64,000 bases of DNA from Schistosoma haematobium. Lineage: Eukaryota > Platyhelminthes > Trematoda > Strigeidida > Schistosomatidae. This document shows, one piece after another, positions 1 through 21,689 of the stretch (within the stretch, counting starts at the first letter, position 1; every line of letters begins with the position of its first letter). The stretch lies in NCBI RefSeq assembly GCF_000699445.3, contig NC_067197.1:24845809-24909808 (forward strand), in the 5' to 3' direction. The position numbers were made by a program, and so were the translations under genes. The notes beneath the pieces are model-generated. The model saw only the letters and a list, made by a program, of their open reading frames with translations, had not been told where the DNA came from and ran no database searches.

Positions 1-454
1 CTTGAATCCTCAAATAAATCCTGAAAATAAATAGTCCTACAAGTCTTCGATATTTGATTCAGACCTCACTACTTTTAATGGATACATCTAGCTGAATGTG
101 CTCGGTTGCGCATCCACACCAGATGTCGATGGGGTACGCCATGTCAACCATCTCTGACAAGCGTTAGCCAGCTTAGAATAGATGCATCCCGATATATTGA
201 TAACCTATCAAAGATATCTTGGAACCTCTTCATTTTTGAATTTATTTGACTGAGTTGGTACATTTCAACTATGAAAATCTTACGTGTCAAGGTTTTGTTA
301 AACTCGAAATACATAAGCCATCATAAACTATAGCACTGTCAGTTATAAAACTCTCTTGCCGAAATCAACGCCCCTAGCGCATATATAGGTTCTTAATAAT
401 GAATAAACCTCGAACAACTCGTTAAAGCTAAATGTATCCTGGATTTTGTAGCTG
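1..454. other. No gene recognised
   Basis: AT-rich sequence left of the Gypsy remnant. No open frame resembles a known protein. A short TATATA stretch followed by AATAAA lies near 398-411 and could belong to an old long terminal repeat, but I found no matching copy on the right side of the element. Confidence 0.4.
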
Positions 455-660
455 AGGAAGTTGTACGATTGTGGTCTACTTCGTTATTAGTACCGCTTCA
501 TGAATAGACGTAATCCCAAAATTGTAGATTTGTCATGATGTAACTGCCCTAATATGTAAGATTTTACGCGGAAGTCACATTGTTATCTACACCAACTCAT
601 CGCATCGTTACAATGATCAAAATATGTGTTGAAAACAATAGTCGGTTGCCACACGTCTAG

Positions 661-1262
661 GCTGTAAGCAGAAAGAAAGATTCCTGCTCAAGAAAATTAT
701 CGCACACAGACAATCAGCTCTCATCTCCATACTGGTCATGTGGAGGTTGGCACAATAAGAGGCTCTGCCCGTAAAAAGAACAGTGTTGCAGTAAATGTCA
801 TCGATGGGGCCATAAAGAAATCAGCTGCAGAAAAAGGAACCATAAGCGATATTCTGCAAAACCCTACTTCAAGAAATACAGGTGTAGTGGATTAACAAAA
901 AAATACTGGTATCACATAATCGGGCGCGAAATTACCTCCAAAGAAAGTATGTAACCTTAGATATTAATAAACACCGTACTCGCCTTCAGCTTGATACAGC
1001 TTCTGATATTACCCTAATCAGCCCAGAAACTTGTAGGAATATTGGAAGACCCACAGTTCTCCCGACAACACAACTGGCATACAGTGCATCTGTGGGGAAG
1101 TTAAATATTGTTGGGAAAGTACTCTGCACTGTTTCTAAAAGTACTGTAACAACAAACGCAACAGTATACCTTACAAAGAAGCCAGCACTCGACTTAATGG
1201 GGGTAGATCTTATAGAGACACTAAAACTAGCACACCATTCTATTAACAGCATCTGCAGATGA
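661..1262 (+). pseudogene. Gypsy gag zinc knuckle and aspartic protease remnant
   Basis: Residues read SSPYWSCGGWHNKRLCP from about 721. A canonical CX2CX4HX4C knuckle follows, with its cysteines and histidine between 787 and 828. These fit the nucleocapsid part of gag, which binds genomic RNA in the particle. The protease follows: the catalytic motif LDTASD has its aspartate codon at 993-995, and about 90 codons stay open to a stop at 1260-1262. The stop codon after LCP and the missing capsid region show that it is dead. The antisense frame over 986-1363 is a shadow of the protease. Confidence 0.75.
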
Positions 1263-1293
1263 ATCAGAACTGACAAATCCTTAGAGTGGAACC

Positions 1294-2774
1294 AGAAAAA
1301 TGCTGTGCTACAAAGACGCCACAATGTGTTTAAAGAAGAATTAGGAGAATGTACGAAGGCCAAAGCATTGTTAGCACTAAAACCTTCAGCTACCCTCGGC
1401 TTTCGGCCTAAAAGACCTGTACGTTATGCTGTTCTTCCAATAGTTTAATGAAAATTACAACAACTTCAAAACATGGGTGTCATAGAACCTGTAAATTTCT
1501 CGAACTGGGCTGCACCAATAATGGTGGTCAAGATGTCAAATGGAAGCGTCCGTCTATGTGCGGACCATTCTACCGGATTATATGAGTCTCTTCAGTATCC
1601 GTTACCCCTACCTGAAGATCTCATCGCTAAGCTGAATGGTGGCAGATATTTTGCGAAATTGGACTTATCAGACGCCTATCTACAAATCCCGGTATCTGAT
1701 GAAAGTAAAGATCTCCTGACGATTAACACACACAAAGGTCTGTCCCGGTATAACCGACTACCTTTTGGGGTGAATACAGCGCCCTCTATTTTACAGCAAA
1801 TTATGGATACCATGTTACAAAGTAATCCAGGGGTAGCAGCTTACTTAGACGACATCATAATTATGGCAGCAGACAAAATGGACCCGCAGAAGAAAGTGGA
1901 CCAGGTACTAGAACGCATAGCCGATAATGGTTTTCGCCTCCGAGCGGAAAAGTGTGACTTTTATATGCAGCAAGTACGGTATCTTAGGTTCATAATAGAT
2001 AAAGACGGAAGACGACCAGATTCGGAGAACATTGGGGCTGTGAGAACAATGCCTAGGCCCAGTGACATTACTACCCTACGATCGTTCTTGGAATTTGTCA
2101 GCTATTATGGTACCTTCCTTCCCGATCTCCATCGTCTACGTGCTCCACTAAACCACCTACTAGAAAAGGACACGATACGGGATTGGTCGGCTAACTGCCA
2201 AGCGTCTTTCGAGAAAATCAAGCAACTCCTAACTTTCAATCTCTTATTGACACATTATGGCCCTTCGCTACCAATAGTTGTTGCTTCAGATGCCCCTAAC
2301 AATGGTGTGGGTGCAGTCGTCTCTCACGTTTTTCCTAATGGGTCTGAAAAAGCTATCTCCCATGCTGCCAGATCTTTGAGGACGACCGAACGGAACTACG
2401 GTTAGATTGAGGAAGAAGCCCCATCAATTATCTTTGCAGTGAAAAAGTTCAACAAGATGATATACGGCCGACATTTTACTCTAATAAGAGACCATAAGCC
2501 ACTAATTGCCGTTTTTGGGTCAAAGAAGGGAATTCCTGTTCGTGCAGCTAACCAGCTACAACGATGGGTAACCACACTTCTGGGTTGCGATTTCAAGATC
2601 AAATATCAGTCCACTACCGCTTTTGGGCAAGCTGATGCATTACCAAGGTCAGTAGGTTCCCAATCTAAAACCTCAGAGGAGTCTCTTGTGGCAAATATAA
2701 AAGCTGAGAAAGTTCGTCGAGTATTGGACGACGCAATCGGTGGACTCCCAGTAACCTTTGAAGAAGATCACTGA
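1294..2774 (+). pseudogene. Gypsy reverse transcriptase and RNase H remnant
   Basis: The main open stretch (1473-2405) covers the reverse transcriptase fingers and palm, with LDLSDAYLQIPV (motif A), RYNRLPFG (motif B) and the catalytic YLDD at 1842-1853. Upstream codons from about 1294 (ELGECTKAKA, FRPKRPV) are the normal lead-in but are interrupted by two stops. A TAG at 2403-2405 falls where the family has glutamine; the frame then continues as an RNase H domain (DHKPL, QADALPR) to about 2774. A few codons between CADHSTGL and QYPLPLPED are missing compared with relatives. The polymerase would copy element RNA into cDNA. Confidence 0.85.
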
Positions 2775-3925
2775 AATTGATGAGACATTGAGCACAGTTA
2801 AATGCTATCTCTCAACCAAAAGACCAAACAATCGTCTTGACGGAGAACTTTTGCAATGCTTTCGTCGACCTGACTCACTAATGGTTGTCAACTGGTGTAT
2901 TATGTTCAGTGATCGAATTGTTATTCGAAGGTATTACGTATCCTGGCAAGCGTTCCTTTGTAATGGTGTTCATAGTCTACCGCGACACGACTCCACGCTA
3001 CACATTTACTAAATGGCCGGGAGTATATACCATGCTTAATTGTACATCAGAAACAATAGACAAGTTGCCTAACTTGTTTAGCTGCCTCGGACTTCCAGAA
3101 ATTTTAGTAATTGATAATGGCTCGCAATTCATCGCAGAATCGTTTACGCATTTCTGTAGAGCAAACGGAATAACTCACCTTTGTTCTCCTTCCCATTATC
3201 AGCAATAAAACGGACAAGCAGAACGTTTTGTGGACACTTTTAAACGAACAGTACTGAAAGAGGGAGACGAAGGGACAACTGGACAGGCAATCACAAAATT
3301 TTTAACAGCCTACAGAACCACTCCGAACTTAAGTGTTCCAGGTGGTAAGTCTTCGGCTGAAGCCCTGTTCGAAAGGCGCATTTGGGCCGTTTTTAACGCC
3401 ATATTGCCACCCAAAATAATGGATGAGCAAAATCACGATCCAAATATTCGAAGCTCTAATGTTGGCGACGAAGACTTCATTAAATCATACCTCGGGAAGA
3501 ACCGATGGGAACCGGGAAAAGCTGTGCAAAAATTCAGAACAGCTTTGTACAGAGTCCGAGGAACCTTTGGAAATTGTATACGACATACAAATCAAATCCA
3601 TAAAGATAAAATAACGATGCGTAATCAAAATAACAAACTGAATCTTCCGTTAGAGTTGATCTCAGATACATCAACGTTACACACGCCTAGGGACACTGAA
3701 AAGAAGTCTCGGACAAGGAAGACAACAAGAATAATGATACGCCGCCGCAAACAAGTTTTCATGTTACAAATGGATCCTGGGGAGAAATCTTGTTCGGGGG
3801 AAATGTTGAGTCGGCTCCCGAGAACTAAAACGGAGCCTCCGAAGGCCCTAAAGGAGCCGAAGGGTTTTAGCCAATCAGAACATGATAGAGCTCTACAGAA
3901 TATCAATGTGGCATACTGCTATTGA
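2775..3925 (+). pseudogene. Gypsy integrase remnant, frameshifted
   Basis: Three frames together give an integrase. An N-terminal piece (RRPDSLMVVNWCIMFSDRIVI) starts near 2850. The core follows (TKWPGVY, then VIDNGSQF with the second catalytic aspartate near 3112, then NGQAERFVDTF with the catalytic glutamate). The C-terminal domain follows (YRTTPNLSVPGGKS, then LYRVRGTFGN). A TAA interrupts the core at 3207-3209. The zinc-binding HHCC segment between the first two pieces is mostly deleted. The last 100 residues to 3925 are basic and not recognised. Confidence 0.8.
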
Positions 3926-4140
3926 TCAGTAGCATAGTATGTCTCTTAGCGGATTTTCCAAAATATAATGTTGATTTAGTAAATACTGACATCTATAAAT
4001 ACCCGTGATTTTCTGTACACATTGACTCTTACCAAATAAACACTTCTCCAGCTTTTCTTTAGTCTTCTGATTTGCAACAGTGAAGTTCAACTTTCGAGTG
4101 TCGTAGTCGTAAACGTATTCTACGTTAACCAAGTAGCAAA
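3926..4140 (+). promoter_or_regulatory. LTR-like segment with TATA box and poly(A) signal
   Basis: A TATAAAT at 3994-4000 is followed 35 bases later by AATAAA at 4035-4040, directly downstream of the integrase remnant. This arrangement is what a compact U3/R region of an LTR shows. I could not define its ends, and no second copy is present at the left of the element. Confidence 0.45.
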
Positions 4141-4480
4141 CTTAACAATATGATAAAGAACACACTTAGGCTAGAGATAGAACAATATACTTAGTATGAA
4201 TAAATGGCACACAACAGCAGTAAACAATAACCACGCCTGCAAGGCCGAGCCATGACATCCGGTCAATCCGAATTAATTTAATTCCTTCTTCCCGCCTTCC
4301 CCATCGTTGGGTTTTTCTCCGCGTTAAAAGTTGAATATCTATTTTCCCAGTTGTCGCACGTTCAGCTTTGAGGAACGTGTGATTAGGGTTCAATGTCACC
4401 ACAAAGTGTCTTCGTACACTAGGGTTGCGTATTGTCTGCACACCACCCATGGGGTATTTGTCCTCGGGCATATGGTATGT
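4138..4480 (+). repeat. Dispersed repeat shared with array segment C
   Basis: This stretch shares blocks such as TTAGGCTAGAGA, ACCACGCCTGCA and TTGAATATCTATTTTC, in the same order, with the reverse complement of about 36130-36430 and its copies in the 3.09-kb array. The 455-612 flank matches the adjoining 36430-36605. The two blocks abut in the array but lie 3.5 kb apart here, on either side of the Gypsy coding region. Confidence 0.75.
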
Positions 4481-4759
4481 CCAACGTCAAATGACAAGTC
4501 ATCCGCTTTGGAGAAAAACCGACATAATCCCTCTTTTCAAAAACGTTCTGCTATGAGTTGATGATCACCCGAACAACTAGATACGAAAGTCTATGCAATT
4601 CGCTGAAGACAATGTTTCAGTAACGTTTTGCCATGACTGGACAATCCTTATCTGTAAGTGTGTCACAAAGTATAATTTTTTTAACCTCTGCCCATTCCTT
4701 TGGTTCGTAAATCTAGGATTTTTGAGGAGAACTCAAGCTGACGATCAATGTGTTTCTGA

Positions 4760-5260
4760 AGCTAGGCACGTTCAAAAGAATAAGTCTCTTGAAAAATACT
4801 CAAGGGAATTATACATGCCATTTTCAACTTCATTGTTTGCCTCCTATATACGTTGTAGACCAGAAGTAGACTCAAAGATGTTGACCAGCTGTCAAGACTT
4901 ACCAGGCCGTTAAAGTGCGTAAAAGCTGGACTGCGGTCGGTTCTGGGTAATCCGGAATGGCCGCCACTTAACTTTGCAGACAGTAAATACATTGCGCGTT
5001 AGTGGTGTGTCCGAAAAATCAGTGGAGTCAGTTCCGACTTGACGTTTCTGAATGTTTATAGCAATGCGATATCTTCGGAAGTGTTGGAAAGCAAAGTCCA
5101 GATGCTGGAGATGAGTTTCCCTGTCCAAACTTGCTATCACGCAGTCGTCAACTTAATCGTGCACGAAAATAAGGCATATGAATACGTCATTGATGAATCT
5201 CTGGAAAGCCCATCGTAGAGATTATTAATTTTGTTATGTACCACTCGGGGCGTTTTTGAT
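4760..5260 (-). pseudogene. Second Gypsy reverse transcriptase fragment
   Basis: Read on the minus strand, FQRFINDVF leads to the palm motif, where the usual YLDD appears as stop-VDD near 5125. Then come THLQHLDFAFQHFRRY and INIQKRQVGTDSTDF, a typical Gypsy segment just after the catalytic motif. It is truncated at both ends. Its opposite orientation and different residues show that it is a separate insertion from the element at 0.45-4.5 kb. Confidence 0.7.
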
Positions 5261-7131
5261 AAAACAAACCTCGATGCTGGGGGTTTTAGTGACCTCAGGA
5301 CTCCGACCAATTGACGCAGCCAGTTTGTATACGGATTTGTTTTGGAATGAGATGAAAAGCTTTTTCTGATTGGGTTAGCCTAGATAGAAGTATTTTAAAA
5401 ACAGGCTTTCGTCAGATATCCGATGACCTATGACCTCTCTTGTACGTGGCAATATTTCTGTTACTTTTGTTGCTATTTGATATTGTGGAGTTGCCGGTCT
5501 TAACTTTTCCGGTTTCTTTGATCTGCATGTTTAAGTAAAACTCACTTTAAAGAGTCGAAGGGTTTAGAAGCACCACTTGCAAATAAACTAGGTGCAAAGT
5601 ACTTGTTGAACTTGTGCGTTTATCCCTCACTACTGCAAAGAATTGCGCACGTCGGTCCATCAAACAGTGCTTATCCAAGTCAGCTTCTGCATAGCAAAAC
5701 AAAATCTGTAACACCTTTATAATTGAATGATCCTAAACAATCAAGTGAGGAATGAAGGAGTTCAAAGACATTTGGAAGATAGTTGGCATCTTGATAAGTG
5801 TGTGGTCTAGGCTGGCTAGTTGTTGCGAAGGATGCGTAGTCCCTAAATGCTTTGGAACGTTCAAAGGTGTGGAGAGTTCACTGTCCCTCTCAAAATGCTC
5901 TCACATGTCTATGCGCATACAGTCACCGTCATGAAATTCTATATACTACATCCTCGAGGAGAGGGTGTTGTTTACAAAACTGAGAGGACCAAAAGCGTAT
6001 ATCCAGTGTTCGTTGCATATGGAGGATCTACTTAGGGGAGATGGAAAAACACCATTGAAGACCAGTGGTGCACATAAGCTCTAGGATCTTGAGAGAAATG
6101 ACGTACAAACCTTTCGTTTGTCACCGACTAACATGGGACTGCATCTCTTGACGTTGGTTCATTGCCCAGTGGACTAGACATCCAGGTCAAAAACTTTGGG
6201 TGCGGCCCTGTAAGAAAACTACCTGCTGCGATTTGGGAATCCGACAGTATGTCAGCCTCCATACAACTCGAATGACGAAGTGTGGAGCATATATACTTCA
6301 TGCCCCCTTGTGCCAATGTTTGTATTTAAATAAATAAATTCGAAGAAAGACATCCAGTGTTGACCTAGTATTCATGATCAACCGAACACTCGAAGCTAGA
6401 ATGTGTCCAGTAAAACTGATGTATATATTTCGGAAATTTTTAAATTACTACAAATTGTTCGAGGAAAACGAGCCTGGGACAGATGGTAACACTACCACAT
6501 GCTATCGTTGTTTGTTAATGATTTCGAAACTAGTTGGTTGGTAAAAAAAAACCCTGTGTTATGAGTTTGCATGATTTAAGATTTCTCGATGTCTGGGACC
6601 CAAAACCTTCTTCAAATCAAATTGTTCTTCACAACCCCATTCCTAATCTACGAGAATAGACTAATTCTTGTATCCGATCGACTGAGAAACTTTCATTTTT
6701 ATTCTCTTAAGGTGAATACTTAGACTGGATTGGGTATGAAGATGCTACAGGTATTTGTAACCGTAACCAGTAACACCTTCTATTATGAATCGTTCCCACC
6801 CAGTGAAATCAAAAGCGAGGAGGTCCGAAGATGTATTTCACAGGCTATCAATATATCGAGAATCGACTGATCTAAACTACCTAGCGACTGCAGGAGAAGT
6901 TGAGCATGGCGTCCCCCCTAGCGAATACATGAACGAGCGCCTTCAGCTAGGTGAGTTCATTAAAACTAATGTGATCAGCACTCAGTCGAAGATTCACAGT
7001 GCTATTGATCTTGGGGATTTATTTACCGCTACAGGTATTTCCTTAAGTCGTCACCGTAACCGAACATTGCCGAACCAACTTTTCTAACGATTGGAGAACC
7101 ATTAGCACACACTTCATAATATAAGACTTAA
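5261..7131. other. Unrecognised intergenic DNA
   Basis: No open frame here resembles a known protein. The longest, 100 codons at 6785-7087, has no motif I can name. Weak Gypsy-like character continues left of 5900 on the minus strand but is too decayed to call. Confidence 0.4.
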
Positions 7132-7726
7132 TTACACCTGTTACTCCCTGTGGAACATAGGCCACCTACCAGCATTCTCTAACCCACTCTGTCCTGGGCC
7201 TTCATTTCTACTTCCATCCAATTGTTCATTCATCTAATGTCTGTCTCCCTTTCTTGGCGTAATGAGTTCTTTGGTCTTCCTCTCCTCCTTTGACCTTCAG
7301 GATTCTATGTGAGAACTTGCCTTGAGACTTAGTTGGGTGCTTTCCTCAATGTGTGTGCTATCCACTTCCAGCGCTTTTTCCTCTGCTGAGATCTGGTTTG
7401 TTCTCTCCCACAGTAGGTTGTTGCTGATAGTATCTGACCAACAAACCCGAAGTATTTTGTGTAGACAACTGTTAATAAACACATGTATCTTCTGGATAAT
7501 GGCTTTCGTAGTTCTCCAGGTTTCCGCCCCATACAGTAGAACTGTTTCGACATTTGTATTGAAAATTCTGACCCCGCTGTTGGTTGACAGTTGTTTTGAG
7601 TTTCAGATTTTGCAGTTTAATCTATCATAAGAATTTCGTATGATGTTGACTGTCTTCTCAGTAACGCTGTATTGTCGAAGCCTCCATAGTGTTATACTGT
7701 CGACGCTATCGAATGCCTTTTCTTAG
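7132..7726 (-). mobile_element. RTE (SR2-like) 3' fragment with internal deletion
   Basis: This matches the 3' end of the RTE element at 48-51 kb base by base over long runs (both carry, for example, GAGCATAGGCC-like, AACCCACTCT and CTGGGCCTTC blocks). It encodes the end of the reverse transcriptase reading frame on the minus strand, with frameshifts. About 465 bases are missing at about 7600 compared with the 48-kb copy (equivalent to 48530-49000), at a short shared GAT. Confidence 0.85.
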
Positions 7727-7960
7727 TTAATTCCGCCTGGAGAACCCCTGAGGCTACCCCCGGTCCCAAGCCCGGATAGAAGAGGGTCGGACATGGGGTT
7801 AGTCAGTCAGTAACAACGTAGAACTTCGTATGTACGTACATCAGTTCGTTGCCACACCACATTAGCACAGAGATGCAGTGGTCGATTTAAATCCCGTAGT
7901 GGTAGAGGTAATAAGAGTTAGAGACCTCATCTCGCAGAAAACTAACTCGCTAAAAAAACG
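7727..7960 (+). mobile_element. RTE (SR2-like) 5' end, inverted to the 3' fragment
   Basis: From about 7727 the plus strand reads the start of the RTE 5' untranslated region (CCGCCTGGAG, CGGTCCCAAGCCCGGATA, then AAAACTAACTCGCTAAAAAA at 7936-7956). It is therefore in the opposite orientation to the adjoining 3' fragment, and its true 5' end lies at the junction. It carries about 125 bases (about 7800-7930) that are absent from the 51-kb copy. Confidence 0.8.
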
Positions 7961-9481
7961 CCATAATGTAGGCAATATTGTATGGATTGTTTGTTGCATA
8001 ACTAATCACCTGGACGAATATAAATCGCATGTCTGACAGATGACTTCTCACAAAATCTGAACTATTGATCTAGAAACCACTCAGTTGACAGATATCAAGA
8101 CAAAATAATAGGTCGAGAAAATCAGTCGCTCCATAAAAGAAAAACGACACACCGACACAAACAACACGATACAAAATAGACATTGTCGGAAACCTCAATG
8201 TTTGCAGGGTAGTTATGCTGTTGGTTTCCAACCAATCTATGATATTCGGATGCGAACATTGAACTCACTTACTAACCGACGTACACTAATACATTTATTA
8301 TGGCTAAATAATCAATGAAAGATAAGTAGTTTGAAGAAGTGTTAGTGAACGCTGCTGTATCAATACCCAGATAAATTGTCTTAATGTAACGTGAACTAGT
8401 CGGATGATAGTAACACAATTATGTTGCTGATGGCTTATTTTATTGTGAGCCTACAAGACTGAGCTATACTGAACCTCGTAACGGACGAATTATGACTCGT
8501 AAGTAATTAGCAATACTCAACCGAATAAACATACTGCAGCGGGAGAGTTCGATAGGACAAGCTGCCACGATTTAAACTGATAGTTTCTTAGTTTAAACAA
8601 CAAAACAATGGATATGACTTAGTTAAACAACTAAAATGTCTCATATGATCGGTGTTCATAGTTATCACAAATTAAATAACACATTGAATAAAACAAAGTC
8701 TTAAAATACCAATTTATGAAAAGCAATAAATGTTATCTAAACACACCCAGTAATTATTTAATTACAAATAATTTTGGAAAATAACACTCAAAGAAATTCC
8801 AATTGTATTCCTAAGATAAACTGATTAAAATAAAAAGAAACATTGAAACATGAGGGCATATTATAATCCAAAGAGCATTTTATGCATATGTATAAACGGG
8901 GAATAAGAAATGACTAGTTTCATAAATATACAAAAAGCCAAATTAAATAAACAAACCAGGAAAATAGGCATAAGTCAGCTTTACAAGGAGGGAGCAGGAC
9001 CATAAAAAAGCATTCATCATTTGCAAAACAACAATAAAAAAGATATGCGCAACAAAAGCGTGTATTTGGCGCAATAACTCGGAGTGAAAGAGAAAATAAT
9101 ATCAACAACAACGACAAACAGTACAGTCTCAACGAACAAACGAATGAACCATACAATTAAAATATGTAATGGGCTGGGTCATAAGTAGAAGCAAAGAAAT
9201 GCTTTAAGTTCATACTAGTTATAATAGTAAGGAAGTTTTAGAACAACGTTCAGCTTAAATAATTCTTTTAATGAAGTTAACCTAGTTTTTCGAGGAAATA
9301 TATTGAAAATAAAGCTGTAGATAGATGAATCCAGGAAAATAAACCCAAAACCATTAATAATAGGCAGAAGAAAGTTTATGCAAAGAAAATAAATAAGAAC
9401 TCATACTGTGTTGAAATTGTGGACAATTAGTTGTATTTATATTGAAACAGTTGTGCCAGTATTATTACGTCGAAATGTTAT
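7961..9481. other. AT-rich 3' flank of the G beta gene
   Basis: No coding signal. The 3' untranslated region of the minus-strand G beta gene must begin here. An AATAAA on the minus strand near 8295 is one possible polyadenylation signal, but I cannot choose among candidates. Confidence 0.4.
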
Positions 9482-19071
<9,590 letters not shown>

Positions 19072-21689
19072 CTTGAGTTATGATAAAGATCTGGTTTATT
19101 ACACCAAACAAACTAGTCACTAAACTTCACCAACATTGCAGGTGTTTAAGAAGATGGTGAGTGGACGCTCAATTGAAAGGTTAAAACAATTTATACTCTC
19201 GCCAAAAGTTACATTAAAGATATAAAGCTATATTCGAAATTATTATTTTTCCACCACATGCCTTTAAGTTCACTTTATTGATATTTTCTAGTACTTGTGC
19301 GAATGTGAGAGCGCTATTGAAAATATCCGTCTCATTTAGTTAGTTTACCCTGTCCGTGAATTAGCCACCAGCCAGGGACCCCGAATATTTTTAAAGGCAT
19401 TACTGATAACGTACTTGCGTGTCCCGTTAACTTTAAACTGACTACGATAATACACTGTACCAGTGGCAAGGCTTATTGTGGCTCATCAAATATTGGTGAG
19501 GATTGTAGATAATAACTGTGTTATGTATCCTGATAGTCTAGGTACTAATCACAAATTCTTCGAGTCTAAGTGTCTCGTCATAAATGATCTGGACTGTATT
19601 TTATTTGTCAACAGCAACATTTGCATTATGAAGCTTTAATACGACTATCGAAAACGAGTCAGTTTACTGTGGTGTATTCATATCCGAAATATTGACTTCC
19701 TAATATCAACAAAAACTCTGTACAGTCGCACTGCAACATCACTACTAATAAATCAGTCAGAGAAGGAAATGATCCAAACTTAAACTACCTTCAGTAATTA
19801 ATCAGAATAATTGATCTCCATCTCTCCATCTCTTGGTGAAAGTTCATGGAACAGTCTCAGCTGTCATTCTTGATAGGCACGGATTCCAAACACCATCTCG
19901 AGTGAGATACACGTGGCAAATGGTAGGCAAATCCTCCTTGTGTTAACAGGTGCAGTGCTAAATTGAGACGAACTGGTTCACAACTGGTCAAGAGTCATAA
20001 ATGGACCATAGAGATTTGTTATAATTAATTGTCCTAAACTACACTAAAGCGCGCTCACCAACTGGCATCTTTATTTGATCCTGGTCTGCTATGTCACCGT
20101 GTGGTGCGTTCGACGGTAGCCCGAACACCTGTACAATGCTGGTTGTGAAACGTTTTGACATCGTCACTGTTTTGAATAGATTACATAGTCACTACTTACG
20201 GGCGACTTATATGGCAGTTTCAATCAGTTTTTATTTCAAAGTTGATATCACAGTTCTGTTCATGAACCTATTTAATTAAACGTTAACTGAAAGCATTGGG
20301 CATCCGATTTGTCCTAATATAGAGTTTCTCTACTGTTCGCATCTGCGGTACACCAGGAACAATCAGATCACTATACGAGCGCTTAACCATTAAACCAAGT
20401 TCCTATCCCCTAGTTGTTTGTGGTCGACCAATTTTGAGGACTTACACACTAAGACAAAATAAGTGTCACATAATTTCTGCTCCTCAGTGTTGTCCAAGAG
20501 CGACACGTGAAGTAAACAACGAAATTTAGAGGTCTCAGTAACCTCAATGTGATCAAGTTCAGTGATCATTACTAACAATTTACAAGTGACGTCATTGTCT
20601 TCATCTTAAAATCAATCGAACACAACAAGCTGAACTCTTGGAAACCGTTCAGGGAACATATTCCAAACATCCTGTCTGTGGACAAATGGTATTTATCAGA
20701 AACATGACGTGTAATGGAAGTAAGCTGATGCATGTAGTCTGACTAAATTAACCACTTAAAAGACTATTTTTCAGGCAACATTAAAATATTGGACATTTCT
20801 GTCCTATAGTGACAGTAATCTTGTACAATCCGATATACGGCCAGGCATTCCCCATAGTATTTGTTACACCCTAATTTGGAAACCTTCAGACATTCTGAAA
20901 GTGTGTAATAAGCTGATACTATGTACCTAACTAATGTTCAAATGTTCTACATATGATGGTATCTGATGCGTCTAACGTGGTATCGGTAGACCCATCAAAA
21001 TAGTGGTGTATAGGTGCCTCCGTGTCCAATGTTGTTTTCCGATATTTTTGGGGAAAAACCTAGAGGTGTTATCCACTATGATGATTTGTTGCTCAACCAC
21101 AAAGTTAGTGAGACATTTACGAATACATTTTTGGTAACTTGCCAACCCCGTGAATACATAAAGTTGCTTGATGTCCACCGATCTCACTTACCTCGGGATA
21201 GCAACGATCCCGATTATCAGTGGGGAAGTGACTGGAATATTAATTGAGGGAAATTTCAGGTAAACTAATCCTTACCCGACTACTTTGGCTGTTTCTGGCA
21301 GCTTAATTTATTCAGAGTCTTTAATTCTATTGGTCTAGATAACTGAGTCGTGTATTTTCAAAGGGACTTGTTGTTATACAGCGGTCGACATGAGGGTGTA
21401 TCAGATCGAGATCCAAGAGTGGATAGTTGCTTACTGGTACAGATAAACATCTCCAATCGACCCACAAGCATTCGGCTATACACTGGCCAGTGGCTTGTGA
21501 TAATTTCAGGCGTTCATGGTAATTAATAAGTATGATGTTCACACACAGTGGTATAGCTACGTACTTGACATAAACAGCAATCCCTAACTTCGGCGTAATT
21601 CTATGTCTTAGGGAATTCGCTAGCATATACGTTTGTCACGAACAATCAGATTATTGACAGAAATGGATGGTAACTTCCCCTGTAACTGT
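19072..21689. other. 5' flank of G beta, nothing recognised
   Basis: The region should contain the promoter and any 5' non-coding exon of the G beta gene. I see no recognisable motif for either. Open frames of up to 99 codons (for example 21014-21247 and 21327-21626) have no familiar domain. Confidence 0.4.

Larger units (their letters stand above)
455..4480 (+). mobile_element. Decayed Gypsy/Ty3 LTR retrotransposon
   Basis: The plus strand encodes, in the order expected for Ty3/Gypsy, a gag-type zinc knuckle, an aspartic protease, reverse transcriptase, RNase H and integrase. A TATA box and polyadenylation signal follow, as in a 3' LTR. The frame is broken many times and gag is truncated on its left, so the copy cannot be autonomous. 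No pair of identical LTRs is visible. The outer flanks (455-612 and about 4138-4450) are instead similar to two adjacent parts of the 3.09-kb array unit further right, in reverse orientation there. Confidence 0.85.

Noticed and set aside
986..1363. 125-codon minus-strand frame
   Set aside because: It is antisense to the Gypsy protease, whose catalytic motif and order with the zinc knuckle and polymerase are clear on the plus strand.
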